Shown piece after piece: positions 40,176 to 52,071 of a stretch of 64,000 bases of DNA. The position numbers and the translations under genes were made by a program. The stretch is from Xiphydria camelus (Eukaryota; Arthropoda; Insecta; Hymenoptera; Xiphydriidae), in the NCBI GenBank assembly GCA_963678675.1, contig OY783194.1, positions 10,198,607-10,262,606 of the forward strand, given 5' to 3'. Numbering within the stretch: the stretch's first letter is position 1; every line of letters begins with the position of its first letter. Under the pieces are notes generated by a model that did no database searches, was not told where the DNA came from, and saw only the letters and a list, made by a program, of their open reading frames with translations.

Positions 40176-42033
40176 CCCCCCCCCGTGGGACTCACATATT
40201 CACATATTTCTGACTCACATATTTTTTGTTGGTATTGCCATCTAGTTTAAGGTTTTAGTTGTTTGCCTCTTGTCAATTACAGCATATCCCGAAAAAACAT
40301 GAAAAACAACGAAAACGCGGAGAAAATGACTCTTTTTCAATTCATTCCCATTTCATTAAAATTTTTCGTTGAAAAAGGTATGTTTATAAATAATATTTTG
40401 TACAGGAATTCTTCCCTGAGTTTTTAGTTACATATTCTTCCATTTTTTATTGTAAATATGAACCTTAACACAAAATTCTCATTATGTGAATATAAACGAA
40501 ACATTCTAGTTATAATAATGAAAATTCAAACTTTTTCAACCTCAAAATCAAATAAGAGCATTTAATTTTACAACAGCATCTGTAATCAGCAGTCTTCTTC
40601 TTCATCCTCATGTACTATATCGGCTAAGTTAACTACTTCTGGATCATCTCCATCTTTACACTCATCTGGATGAAAGCTTTCCATAACGTCGGTTAATTCG
40701 TGCGGCAATGAATCCCCTTTAAGGGGATCTATAAGTCCTTTAAGGGGGACTAATATCTAGTGGGAATTTTTTTTCCATTTTTTTTTATTGTATTGAATGG
40801 CGTAAAAACATGTCAAGAGTAATGTCTGACATCGTCCATTGTTGAAAAAAAAATTGTAAGTGCTCGTAAAAGACGAATTTTCGTGTACAAGACAATATGT
40901 AGTAGGCACATTGTGAAACTTTAAATGCGTTTTTCTCGAAACCATGTTTTCAAAAACAGCTAGCAGTAGAACTCGAGATAGATTATCTACAAAAGTACAC
41001 ACGATTTTTGAATTTGATAAACAATTACGATTTTTATAGACAAATTGAGGCCGATTTGTGAGTCGACAAATCGTTTTTTTTTTCAAAGTGCTCCCAAATT
41101 TCCAAAAATCAAGATTTCTGAATATCCATGTGTACTTTTGTTGCTATACTCGTACATGTCATGAAAACATTTTTTTCATTATTCCAGATACGTTCGTTGA
41201 GGACTTGTACTGCTAGCCGCCGGACGCCTACAAAAATTGACGTTCGTTCCGTGCACTGCTAAGCCGCCATTTTGTTATAAAAATTAAAATAAAAATTGTT
41301 TCTTTGCACCTGAAGACAAAAGCCCTCAAGCGTTCAATGAGCCCTTATAATTTTACATTAATCGGTTGTTTAATACAGACACAGAAAATTCACAAAGAAC
41401 CTTCTCATTTTTTGCTTCTGACTAGATATTACCCCTTAATCTAATCAAACTTCAGTTGTATGGATAACAATGAAGAATGGTCTCCAACTTCCAGCCATGT
41501 CCCACTGGAGTTGGTATTATGGATTTAGCGACGTGTGCATTGTTCCATATATAACACAGGTAGTTTGCACGACTGATGTGCTTTTCAAGTGAAGCTTTGC
41601 AATGGGGTAGTAGACTCAATTCGACACCTTGTGTATTTGGCAATGCAAATGTCATTGTGGGAGAGTATTTTTGTGTGAACAAATCGTACCGTAGCTTATT
41701 TATATCTATGTATCCCTTATGACTGTATAAGCAACAGACGAATTCCTCTAGGCCTGTCTGTAACACGTCTGTAATTGTAAGTGATGATCCTAATGATCTA
41801 AGGATAGGCACGAATTTCGAAAAGTTATTTTTGATCGATGCTATTAAGGGGTATGAATCGACCTTCCGAATTCCGTCGCTCAGTGCGACGGAACACCGTA
41901 GTTTCCCACGTTTCTCCGGGATATGCTGTAATTGACAAGAAGCAAACAACTAAAACCTTAAACTACATGGCAATACCAACAAAAAAATATGTGAGTCAGA
42001 AATTGCTACGAGGGGGGGGGGGGGGGGGGGGGG
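40176..42033 (-). mobile_element. element with C-run ends nested in the transposase gene
   Basis: 40176-40300 begins CCCCCCCCCGTGGGACTCAC and is the inverted copy of 41920-42033, which ends in a run of 22 G. Shared inner text includes TTTCTGACTCACATATTTTT and TTGTTGGTATTGCCAT. No clear target duplication is seen. It contains a minus-strand gene fragment related to 60242-62119. Its removal would bring the transposase body next to its zinc finger. Confidence 0.75.
40586..41949 (-). pseudogene. C-terminal part of a PIN/XPG-like transposon gene family
   Basis: 41949-41452 reads FASCQLQHIPEKRGKLRCSV, LEEFVCCLYSHKGYIDINKL, ALPNTQGVELSLLPHCKASL, HISRANYLCYIWNNAH and PTPVGHGWKL. This corresponds to the region after the FLHAFSGCDST block in the 60242-62119 gene (VITALYSGS..., LPPPEEAARLHAMRAFLQ, DPVQWGWKV). 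A later frame, 40735-40586, gives LPHELTDVMESFHPDECKDG and NLADIVHEDEEEDC with TGA, an acidic C-terminus like that of the relative. The N-terminal acidic motifs and CXC domain are missing or decayed. Confidence 0.6.
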
Positions 42034-43151
42034 TATACACGAGTCTTCGCTCTAAAGTTGTTTTCATACGCTGTGCATGGTGTACCGAGTATTTCTGTTT
42101 TGAACATTTCTATGAACAATATCTACTCTACTACTGTACAAATTATAATCCGTAATTTTAGCGTATTTGCCGTTTTCTACCATTACAACTGTTTTATAAT
42201 CCATTAATAAAATATGTAGATACAATAGATACAAATATTTTGTTTATCAGGATTCATTGAATGAATGAATGAATGAATTCGTTTATTTATATGCCATAAT
42301 TTGATTAATGTAACTGCGGATAAGCTACATATTTTAGTCACAAATATGTATGTATAGTATAATAAATATAGTAATCATAAAACATACTTTACGTTACATA
42401 AGAATTTTAACGAATGATGAAGTGATATCTCACCAGCATGCAGTGATAATAGTCACGAGTCAAACACGTTCCCATTCTGAAAAACGTTATCGGCGTCAAT
42501 GTGGACATAGATCCTGCGTCATTCAACGTTATCATTGAGGTTCATACGATATCTTATTTGTGTTGTTTGAAAAATACATGTCATTGATTCATTTCAATAA
42601 GTTTCATTTTTCATGTAATTGTAAGTACGTGTTTTGCTAAAATAATTAAAAACTGTATGAAATTTATGTAAATGAAAATGTAGATATCGTTTCATAAGAC
42701 CGTTTCACTGTTTACGTCAAAACGGCCTTAAAGTTCGAGGTTTTCTAAATTAAAAAAAAGGATACATAATAAACTAGGGATAAACTAGGGATGTATGGAA
42801 AGAGGTCATTGAGAGGTATTTTTACATAAACTTAAGAAATCCAGAAACCCATTTTTATGGGTCGGTGGTGGGGGTAAATTAAAAAATTTTTTTCAAAAAT
42901 TTTTTCGCACCAATTTTATAGATCGAGAAAAACCATAAAATTTTTATTTCGACTTTTTTCCCTCATCTTTCACCGTTCGGGAGTTATTCCGTGACGAAGA
43001 AAAATCTGCATTTTTCTCAAGGGATGATTTCACCCCTTAAAACCGTAATATGGCACCAATGAAATGTATTTTTGTATTGCGCTTGAACTACTCTACTTGC
43101 ACACGGAATGCCGGAATTTTCTGAATTTCCGGGTTCCCTAACTTCCCTTGT

Positions 43152-43689
<538 letters not shown>

Positions 43690-43865
43690 CATTTTACTTC
43701 ATACTGCAGAATTTCTTAAGAACGTCAACATGTCCCGAAGATAAATGATGTTCTACCTATTAAGACCAGTAAAATCACCAATCTCATCATGAAGACTAGA
43801 ATCCACACTAGCAATTGATTCATATATGATCCCAACTCCATTACTTCTATTAGAGATGTTTTGAG

Positions 43866-44480
43866 CTAGCGCGGATCCAGACAGTTCATCAACATAAAAC
43901 GATTTATGGTTAGATGTCCTATGCAGCATCGATTACTCTTGGGAATGTAAATGCGTTTTGCATTAAGTACTTGGAATCTTGCTTCAAAAGGCATGACTGT
44001 AATATTTTTAGTAGAAGAACATAAACAACAATACGCATGTATGAAAACTACTCGATTAAAAGGCATTTCTACATATTCCACATATTGCTCTTCTGATTCT
44101 TTAGGTATGTTGTAAATAACTGTCCGATCATCTGTTGATGATTGGGAACAATTCTGACTTCTTGTGGTAATAGATTCAATCGTTGTAATGCTATGCGATT
44201 GCTCTACCGTTGGCGACTCAAGCTGTGTTGGCATTACTTGTTCGGGCTCCTTTTCTTTTAACCTTTAGAGGACAGGGATTTTTTAAAAATAGTTTGTGTT
44301 GCCGTCCTCAAATGGTTAAGCGAACAATTTTTCGACATTTAAAACATATTTGATCACCAACGCATACAGGCTTTCCTAGTATATTGGAACCAAGTGCAGC
44401 GTCATCTTGTTCGATAGTTTTGGTCGGTCCACTTATTTTAAGTAAGAAGATGTTACATTGAATACATTTTGATTCTTCTC
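43866..44480 (-). pseudogene. N-terminal region of a transposase-like gene, cut by a mini TTAA element
   Basis: The minus strand from about 44480 gives KCIQCNIFLLKISGPTKTIE, VCVGDQICFKCRKIVRL. Across the insertion at 44258-44319 the same frame continues KEKEPEQVMPTQLESPTVEQ, then FIHAYCCLCSSTKNITVMPF and RIYIPKSNRCCIGHL. The C-x2-C pairs and IYIP-x2-RCC-x2-HL are typical of the N-terminal zinc-binding part of DDE_4-type transposon proteins in invertebrates. A stop follows at 43866. The catalytic domain is not found downstream. Confidence 0.6.
44258..44319. mobile_element. 62-bp TTAA mini-element
   Basis: TTAA, CCTTTAGAGGACAGGG ... GCCGTCCTCAAATGG, TTAA. Only 54 bp lie between the target copies. 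Removing it restores the flanking minus-strand frame (…CRKIVRL / KEKEPEQ…). Ends resemble those of 56051-56300 (CC-x-TT/CT-x-GAGGAC / CTAAGGACGACG). Confidence 0.8.
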
Positions 44481-44895
44481 TTTATGCCAGTTTTACAACT
44501 GGCTCATTATCGACATCAGACCTCCTTCACTCTGCAATGAAGGCCCTGCAACCCTTTGAGATATAAAAACCAAATTTTTTGTTTCTATCTTAAAAACTGT
44601 TAATATCAAATTCTTTAATAAACGGCAATTAAAAATCATAACAAAAATCATTGAAAGGAAAAAAATAAGAATTTTTCAGTCGGAAAAATGTATCTTGCCA
44701 ATATGCTGAAACCCTATCCACAAGAGAGTTAAAACAAGAAACACTGAAAATATCGTTGAATCCTACGAATTATAAATGAACTACGGGGAGACGGAAACAA
44801 TACACGTACGTATTATTGCTATTCAACTACAGAAACCATATATGTAGCGCGTTCAGCTATCTGAGATCTTCCTCTTTAGGATAAGTGACTCTGTA
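44481..44895. other. no gene recognised
   Basis: AT-rich. Possible further decayed coding of the transposase-like gene at 44481-44560; nothing beyond. Confidence 0.3.
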
Positions 44896-46184
44896 TACCA
44901 GGGTGGGCCAAAAAAAAAAGACTATTTTTTTTTTAAATTACTATGAAAACATTGTTGAGGATGACGAAAAAGAAATTCTGCTGAAGTTTCAGCTCTTAAT
45001 ATTAGTATTAACACACAACTGCCTCATCGCAATTTTCTTTTTCCCGTTTAAATAACACGGGAAAATTTTTTTTTGAATTTTCAATTTTTATAACTTGTTA
45101 ACGGATTAGCGCATTCGAATGATCAATACGTATTCTTGTAGAAAATTGGACGACCTACAAAAAAGGTATCTTATGAATTTTTAATAAATTTATCAGTTCG
45201 GAAGTTATTCGAGGTCAAAGTTGAACTGGTGGTCAATTTCACGTTTTTTTTTTCATTTTTGATACGAAATAATTTTTTTAACCTCTTTTTATTTCAGTTG
45301 TTTAAGATTTTTCTTTAATTATTTCCAAATATTCAAAGTTCAATAATTTCCCTAGAGTAATTATTATCGGAATTCATTATAATTCTGTTTTCTGCAAGCC
45401 GTTTTTAGAAATGAATAATAATCCTCTTTATGATTTTTCATGGACGCAACATTTATTAATCAAAAATAAAAAAATCAGATTAATTAAATTTTAATTTTTA
45501 TGCGATTTAAAAGGGTAATTTTTTTCATTGATTTACTTTTCATGAAAAATATAAATTAAAAACTTTTTCAGAATAACAAAATCTTGATTTTACATGAGTA
45601 CATGATTATATGCAGTGAACATTGTTCATTCTTATACCTAATGATATGATCGATACGAATCGATTAAAAAATACAGATTTTATGAACTGTTGTAGATTAA
45701 AAACATAATTTTTATCAATTAACTGGGAATTTCGAGACAACTTCAATGTTTCATGAAAAGACATAGCATGTGTTCCAAAAACAGAAAGATTTAGTTTATT
45801 TTTGAACAATTAATTCGTGTCAAAAATGAAAAAAACCGTGAAATTGACCACCAGTACAACTTTGACCTCGAATAACTTCCCAACCAGTACTTATCAAAAA
45901 ATCATAAGATACCTTTTTTGTAGGTCGTCCGATTTCCTACGATAGTACGTTTTGATCATTTGAATACGCTGATCCGTTACAAAGTACAAGTTATAAAAAT
46001 CGAAAGTTAAAAAAAAATTTCCTATGTTATTTAAATGGGAAAAAGAAAATTGCGATGAGGCAGTTGTTAATATTAATATTAAGAGCTGAAACTTCAACAG
46101 AATTTTTTTCTCGTCATCCTCAACAATGTTTTCATAGTAATTTAAAAAACAAAAAAAAGTTTTTTTTGGCCCACCCTACTGTAT
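44896..46184. mobile_element. large foldback, CAGGGTGGGCCAAAA ends
   Basis: Left ATACCAGGGTGGGCCAAAAA (44896) and right TTTTTGGCCCACCCTACTGTAT (46163-46184) with arms of about 380-400 bp, for example GAATTGACCACC-type text (45222-45245 against 45837-45860). The central ~500 bp is AT-rich and partly self-complementary. Mariner-like terminal bases; no gene. Confidence 0.8.
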
Positions 46185-46755
46185 AGTAATCTAAAGCGAT
46201 TGCAGCCACATTTAGAAACGTAAGGGTATGTTCATAACTGCGCACCGCACATAGCCTCGCCTCGAGCTTCGCCCATAACATGGAGCAAAGTGTTCATAGT
46301 GACGCCTCGCACCTAGCCTAGCCATCCAGTCTTGTTATTGTTATTACAGAGATACTAGGGTTATTCTCACGGAAACCATAACACACTTGTGTGTAATAAA
46401 TTACAGCATCATCGTTCGGCTTAGAGTAAATGACAGCAAAGCTACATATAACGTATATATTGAACTGTATTAAGCCATTATACCAGGTGATTCTTTAATT
46501 ACTTCGACAAACTCAAGGATGGGCTCAATGGATGAAAATAAGAAAAAAAAGTTCTTATGAACATGGGTCCGGAAACGCTGAATTTCGGAATTGCATTTTT
46601 AAATGCCATATCAAAAAAAAATTTAATGCAATGACGCATCCCTTCTTCTGAAATAATATTGAATACTCCTAAGAAGATCCTATTACAAAAAATAAATAAA
46701 ATGGAAGCTCTGCAAAAATATACTTCCTATTATTAGTATACAGAATGTTCCCCTA
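46185..46755. other. no gene recognised
   Basis: Includes a short GC-richer patch with repeated CCTCGC / GCCTCGC (46250-46310). No paired ends, no domain. Confidence 0.35.
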
Positions 46756-47156
46756 TACAGGGTGATTCGAAATGGGCGCACTTCCTCTCGTAGAGAGATT
46801 CTTCGCAAAAAACTGAACCGAAAGTTCCTGTACAAAATTTTTGTGCTCCGCACAAATTTGGTGAATTTTTTTACGACTCAGGTGGTGCTTTTCGAATATT
46901 ATGGTGCCTTCCGCCGCTCCGATGATTGATTTCAAAATTCTAGGCTGCAGAGGAGGCACGCTGGAATAACTACTGCGAGTTTCGCTGCCGTCTAAAATCT
47001 TGTCCCTTGAATCTGACTTTGGATTGGATATTTTCGAACTGGATTATCTTGTAAACTAGGCGGAGCACAACAATTTTGTACAGGAACTTTCGGTTCAGTT
47101 GTTTGCGAAGAATCTCTCTACGAGAGGAAGTGCGCCCATTTCGAATCACCCTGTAT
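46756..47156. mobile_element. MITE with ACAGGGTGATTCGAAATG ends
   Basis: TATACAGGGTGATTCGAAAT (46754) ... ATTTCGAATCACCCTGTATA (47139-47158). Inverted arms continue through GGGCGCACTTCCTCTCGTAG and CGAAAGTTCCTGTACAAAA, about 110 bp each. TA flanks. Confidence 0.85.
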
Positions 47157-47345
47157 ACACGCCAGAGGAGCGGGTTGCATATCGGTAAGGCGCACCCGAT
47201 CCAAGATGGTTCCCTCTAATTCGGTGGTAATACCGACAGCCTAGACACGCACCAAATAGACGTTTCAGTCCGAAAAACATCGGTCATCTCAATAGTAGTG
47301 AATGTGGCAGACGCTCTGACAGATAGTTTGATAATATCGTTTGGA
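47155..47345. repeat. truncated relative of the 24609-24832 MITE
   Basis: ACACGCCAGAGGAGCGGGTT, GCACCCGATCCAAGATGGTT and TAGTTTGATAATATCGTTTGG match the interior of 24609-24832 at high identity. It directly abuts the previous MITE and lacks its right end. Confidence 0.75.
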
Positions 47346-47489
47346 TTTTGTTCGAATAATCAAAATAGTAAACGGAAGCAGTGCTATTTTTATCTGGTTG
47401 CTTGTGCATAAAGAGCAGGAAAGGAAACATCAGTATCTCAGAAGAAGTGCCATCAGACAAGTTACTTCCTAACTGACCGTTTTAACCTC

Positions 47490-47790
47490 ATTTTGATCAC
47501 GTATATGAAGGACAAAATATCTTTGTGGTTATTCTATTTTTTTGTTTTCAGCATCGTACGAGAACGGGATGAATCGATGGATTAATCAATAAATTTGATT
47601 TTTCTTCACTGTCAACAATCAACCCAGATAGAAAAGAATTCTCTAGAATTGCGGTACAATGCCACGGTAGGAATATCAGGTTCTACCGACACAATGTACT
47701 TCGACAAGGTCTGCATCAACTTTGTCGGTATATTGGCGGCACTGCACTAATCCTGTGGCACACTTTTCTATCTGGACAGGCACATTAATA
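47490..47790. repeat. repeat shared with 54255-55910, plus a small MITE
   Basis: AAATATCTTTGTGGTTATTC ... AATCAATAAATTTGATTTTT (47510-47605) recurs at 54285-54380 and inverted at 55805-55900. AGATAGAAAAG (47635) and CTTTTCTATCT (47764) frame a ~140-bp segment. Confidence 0.6.
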
Positions 47791-48099
47791 CGGCAAACTA
47801 AAAACCAATTATCAATTTGAGAGATATTTATAAAGTAAATAGAATAACGTTTAATTGCAATTACTGAAATGAATGACTCACTATCAAAATAAGCAAAAAC
47901 TACTCGATGTCAGGCACTTATATTTTTATATTTAAGACTATGATTTATTACCTTGAAGGAGCAGCGAAAGTACAATTTATTACCTGTGACTACCGGGAAA
48001 GATTCCATCACTTAACAGCCGAGAAAAAATAAAAACAGCGGGTCCAACGGACGTGGTGATACATGGCCGTACATTTAGGTACAACGTGACCGGTGGTCA

Positions 48100-48370
48100 C
48101 TCTACTCTTTCGAAATATGCCGATTCGCCGATGACGGGATTAACTATGGATGTTTCCCAATCGGTCCTCTATTGGATTCGTCACTTCTCCCCTTTACAGA
48201 GCTGACTTATATATTGTTCGAATTATAGTCGTGTCGATTAATGAGATACTGCGAATTATTCCGACCCGTCCGATAATTGCTTTCTGAGAAAGGTACGGGG
48301 CCGTGGTATTCGCGACCTATGTTCGCCGAAATATGCCGATTCGCGGATGGCGGGATTAACTCTGTAGTTA
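48100..48370. repeat. dispersed repeat, 27455-27690 / 32060-32245 family
   Basis: CGACCCGTCCGATAATTGCTT, TTCTGAGAAAGGTACGGG, TTCGCCGAAATATGCCGATTC and GGGATTAACT parallel the other copies. CTCCCCTTTACAGAGCTGA (48188) matches CTCCTTACAAAGCTGATTC at 28910. Confidence 0.65.
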
Positions 48371-48537
48371 GATGGCAAAATCAGATATGTCAATTTTCTT
48401 CATTTTTCAGGAGAGCCATTTAAAACTGATTAACTTATCATAAAACATTTGATTTATGATAAGTTAATCAATTTTAAATGGCTCTCCTGAAAAATGAAGA
48501 AAATTGACATATCTAATTTTATCATCTAACTACAGAA
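48361..48537. repeat. near-perfect 177-bp palindrome
   Basis: CTGTAGTTAGATG (48362) pairs with CATCTAACTACAG (48525-48537). GGAGAGCCATTTAAAACTGATTAAC pairs with its complement across a loop near 48445-48455. It lies 395 bp upstream of V-ATPase exon 2. Confidence 0.85.
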
Positions 48538-48931
48538 CTATGGATGATGCTATTAATCATATAAGAACTTAAATACGGATTGATCATTGTGAAAGGCATA
48601 AAAGCAAACTTTCTCAAAAATAAATGAACGATTTTATTATTTTTCGAAATAGAGAAACACAAACTGTTGAAAAAATGTATAAAATGAAAATAACACTTCT
48701 CATAAGAACCGTTAAATGCATGTAGCACACAAATATCTCTAGAAAAGTAGAAGAAAATTGTAGAAGTGTTTTGGTAGGCGACTTTGACTTATACTCTTTT
48801 TCCCGGGCATCCTAGAATTGAAGAAAACTTACAGCTGCTCATTTGTATCATACTTTGAGTAAAAATAAATTAATATTATTGTATTTAAAAATGGGAATAT
48901 ATATTATATATTACACGATGCTGTCTTGCAG
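48538..48931 (+). other. 3' end of intron 1
   Basis: AT-rich. The acceptor GATGCTGTCTTGCAG ends at 48931 with a weak pyrimidine tract. TACTTTGAGTAAAAATAAATTAAT-like A-rich text precedes it. No mobile element was recognised. Confidence 0.5.
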
Positions 48932-49111
48932 CTCAATGCCGAAGTGAACTCCTTTCAACGAAAATTTGTGAATGAAGTGCGCAGATGTGATGAGATGGAG
49001 CGCAAACTTCGATACATTGAAGCAGAAGTCAGGAAGGATGGAGTTCCAGTAGTTGACCACTTAACCGAATTACCACGTGCTCCGAATCCACGTGAAATCA
49101 TCGATTTAGAG
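48932..49111 (+). CDS. Vha100: V-type H+-ATPase subunit a, second coding exon
   Basis: 60 codons, phase 0 at both ends: LNAEVNSFQRKFVNEVRRCD, EMERKLRYIEAEVRKDGVPV, VDHLTELPRAPNPREIIDLE, then the donor GTAAGG at 49112. FQRKFVNEVRRCDEMERKLR is a signature of the N-terminal coiled-coil stem of V-ATPase a subunits. It directly continues VQFRD of the exon at 7389-7505. The next conserved block (coiled coil up to the TQVFF-like motif) is not in the remaining 14.9 kb, so the following intron is also long. No disabling change is present. Confidence 0.95.
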
Positions 49112-50119
49112 GTAAGGTTATAAAAATCCATTACATACTTAAGTATCTCCCTATGAGAAATATATTTAACATACTGAGTGTTTTGGAGTAACAGACCATC
49201 CTCTGTAAAATTCAAAATATAACTATTGAGTTTGGTCTAGGATTTTTATTATCAAAGTTAAAATAAAGTATTTTTCTACAAGTGTTATAAAAAATTAAGA
49301 AGATATGTGGACGGTGCTAAGAAAGTTGGGGTGGTCTTATTTAAACTTTTGTATATGATGTGCCAAAAAATTGATACATAAAATACTCTCTAAAAAAGAT
49401 TTGAAATCAATTAAGATCGCCATGTTCAAAATTTATATATAAAAAATATAAGGCATCATTTGAAAGGGAAATTGTTGTAAATCAAATGTTAATAAAAAAT
49501 TCAATTAAAAAAATTATAAAAAAACAAAACGAGTCTGCTAGTACTCGAGGCACTGATGTGTAAACATCTCATGAGCGGTAACTATGGAACGGAAATGTGA
49601 TTGGGATTTGTGAATATTGGTATCTGTAATCGAAGTAATTTCAAACAATTTTAAATCTTATAACTGTAGAAAATATGTATTCATTTTCGTTTTCATTTCA
49701 TATCCGATTTTTTATTCACTATTATTTAAAACTTCAAATAATTCACTATTATTCAAAACTTCACGATTTCGAGGTTAGACGAAACACTCCGATCTCCCGA
49801 ATTGACAGCTCCGGGAAATTAGACGTTTGACACTCTTCGCTCTTCGTGGTACACGCAGCGCACTCTTTCGAAGCCAAATCTAACTATAAATAACTAGAGC
49901 ACCGTTCACACACTACCGAAGTCAAATCCCAGGAAAGTCTATAACCGTTGCGTTTGGGATTAAAGATCCTGTGTATGTCATGGCAATATTTCGTAACCTC
50001 AAAATACTCTAATAACACCGCACAGTACAGCATTTAATATTTACAGTAAAATTCTTTAATAATACTTACTGGCAGCTTCAATCGGAGTGGATTAATTCAC
50101 TGCACAAATTTACATGTAC
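49112..50119. other. start of intron 2; repeat fragments
   Basis: 49370-49510 is a partial copy of 24430-24570 (AAGATCGCCATGTTCAAAAT). 49760-49920 shows CGAGGTTAGACG and CTCCGATCTCCCGAATTGAC, related to the core of the CCGTATGTCCC MITE. No gene. Confidence 0.5.
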
Positions 50120-50890
50120 CGTATGTTTAGGCCGAACGAAACAAGCTGATACCTATATTGCCGATACTTTGTATGTATTCGCAAATTCACGATTTCAAGG
50201 TTAGGCGCTTCGATTTCCCGAATTGACAGCTATCGGGAAATCAGACTACAATATTTTTCGCTTTCACTCAGCACACACAGCGCACTCTTCTCAAGCCAAC
50301 TCTAATCATCAAATTCGCTACCGTCGGCAAAGTATCGGCAATATAGGAGGTATCGGCGTTACGTCGCGGGGTATTCTAAATAACTTGCGTACTCTATGGA
50401 ACGGCGGCCATGTTGTAGAAACAGATGTCAGAGCTCCGTAAAGCGCGGCGCTCTATTGGTTTAAAGCGGCTCGCATCAGTTCGCCCTACCGGTCGCTAGG
50501 AGGCTCTCTCACCGATATACTTCTACAATACCGTATGTCCCACTCTGTACTGGTCAGTTTGAAAGTTACCTTCGGATAGGCTTGGTCGATAATCGAGACA
50601 TTTTCGTAATTTCTATTATTCACAAATTCACAATTTCGAGGTTGGACGCTTCGATCTCCCGAATTGACACCAACTCTAACTGTCGACTCGACTTCTACCG
50701 TATTAAATGACTCGAGTACCGACCAAGCCTATTCGAAGGTAACTTTTTAACTGGCCAGTACAGAGTGGGACATACGGTATGGCCGCCGCTCGCATCAATT
50801 CCGCCTACCGGTCGCTAGGAAGCTCTATACCGATACCATCTATAGGTATCAATACCACCCATAGGCTTGTTTCGTTTTTACGGTATTTCG
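50120..50890. mobile_element. TIR-like element carrying a CCGTATGTCCC MITE
   Basis: GGCCGAACGAAACAAGCTGA (50130) pairs loosely with CCCATAGGCTTGTTTCG (50858). ATATTGCCGATACTTTG (50156) pairs with CAAAGTATCGGCAATAT (50327). GCTCGCATCAGTTCGCCCTACC (50469) recurs directly at 50788 on either side of the MITE. Confidence 0.5.
50529..50779. mobile_element. palindromic MITE, CCGTATGTCCCACTC family, copy 3
   Basis: TA, CCGTATGTCCCACTCTGTAC (50531) ... GTACAGAGTGGGACATACGG (50758-50777), TA. Shorter left arm than copies 1 and 2 (about 90 bp deleted). Confidence 0.85.
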
Positions 50891-51229
50891 CTTTTACAGT
50901 ATATATATATATAATATAGATTATATAGACAGAGATACAAGTGTTAGCTGTTTACGGAGCGCGTGGGGAAGCGAGGAGAAAGTGACTAGGCTTGTGTGCG
51001 TCAAAAATGCTAGCTGCGCTATTAGTAGGTTGTATAGCGATTTACTATATCGACATCATCGACATGAAAATGTAATGCCACCTTAGACCGCAAGCGCTGA
51101 AGTAGCTGCGCACTAATCACTGCGCATGGGTTATGATGTCACATCCGCTTTTATATTTCCGTCCCATTTCCCGAGATTTACCCTCATACTGCCGTAATAG
51201 ATGTTTACATATCAAAAATTTTCATAAAA
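50891..51229. other. no gene recognised
   Basis: A TATATATATA patch (50901-50932) then unremarkable sequence. Confidence 0.35.
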
Positions 51230-51770
51230 AAGCGCCGCGTTTTTTCCCTTCATAATAAAAAATTCAGACAGAAAATTATATTCGATATTTATGCACTTAT
51301 GAGTTTAAATAAATTCATACACTTATATGATACCCATATAGAGTGGAAACAATATGAAAACTTAAACGCAGCAAGTTCTTTTTTTATGAAAATTTGTTTA
51401 TACATTTTTTAGTCGATTTTTATAGTAACTTGATTTACAACAATTTTTCTTTCAAATGATGCCTTTTATATTTATATATAAATCTTTAACATGGCGATCT
51501 TAACTGATTTCAAATCTTTTTTGGAGAGAATTTTACGTATCAATTTTTTGGCACTGATTGAACATGCCGCCTTTTTTTTACGGAGAATCTGTTTTTGTGG
51601 CAAGATTTCACTACTTTTTCGAATTTATTCATGAGGAGAATATGTACATGTAGGAGAATAGCTTTTTATTACCACTAAATTAAAGTTTCATTTTATACCG
51701 ATACGAACTAATTAATTATAACCACGTTACTTTTGATTTATTCTCGTGATATTTTGAAAGGGATTTATAG
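51230..51770. repeat. inverted copy of 24220-24990
   Basis: GTTTTTGTGGCAAGATTTCAC (51590), GAGGAGAATATGTACATGTA (51633) and ATTATAACCACGTTACTTTTG (51714) are reverse complements of 24375, 24330 and 24240 areas. With the 24-kb copy it gives two inverted matches flanking Vha100 exon 2 at a distance of about 26 kb. Confidence 0.8.
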
Positions 51771-52071
51771 ACTAGAGAGCTCTTATATTTTTCACTTTGC
51801 CTTAGTATTTTGGAGAAATAAAACATATACCGCTTTCGAATTTACAGGCCATCGGATTTTTCTTATATTTTGGTCGTCTACAGAAATCCATGTAGACGTA
51901 TTATCTTCAACTCTAACAATAAGTATACTCTTCCAATGACCGTGACAATTGTTTCATCACATGTAAAGATACCACTTATAACAGTATATACGAGTATGTT
52001 GTTACATATATTAACTCGAGACGTTCGAATAGTCTTAAGAAATCCTTTTGCATGCACCGCTGAAAGGACTC

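Larger units (their letters stand above)
38679..42152 (+). pseudogene. CENP-B-type HTH / DDE_1 transposase with C-terminal zinc finger
   Basis: Starts MTPINVSNVINMLTTTFQIT. A poly-C run (38754-38770) codes prolines. An acidic region precedes KRKAVEFWKSGKKARRPLTS and the CENP-B-like DNA-binding block LWAMRAKYLADLSEFKASKW. After a shift near 39357 come IYNADESGFNLE (first Asp) and THSYTIMPIISASGRLVSPL. Back in the first frame are FGPRVEESLFRPANINIQAS, LLLDSWTGH (second Asp) and IIQPLDVFGFRIWKNFVRTF (third Asp). TGA replaces an expected Trp (HFKT*FIQV, ~39764) and a TAA follows LIP. The gene is interrupted at 40176 and resumes at 42034 with KVVFIRCAWCTEYFCFEHFY. It is non-functional but nearly complete. 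Confidence 0.82.
37788..43151. mobile_element. DNA transposon with ~700-bp terminal inverted repeats
   Basis: TTA, CAAGGGAAGTTAGGGAACCC (37788) ... GGGTTCCCTAACTTCCCTTG (43132-43151), TTA. The arms stay alignable to about 38490 and 42470 (for example GACGCAGGATCTATGTCGAC 38401 against its complement near 42506). It encodes one plus-strand transposase (38679-42150). A second element (40176-42033) has landed inside that gene. Long arms and a 3-bp TTA duplication are unusual for a pogo-type enzyme, so superfamily placement is left open. Confidence 0.85.
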
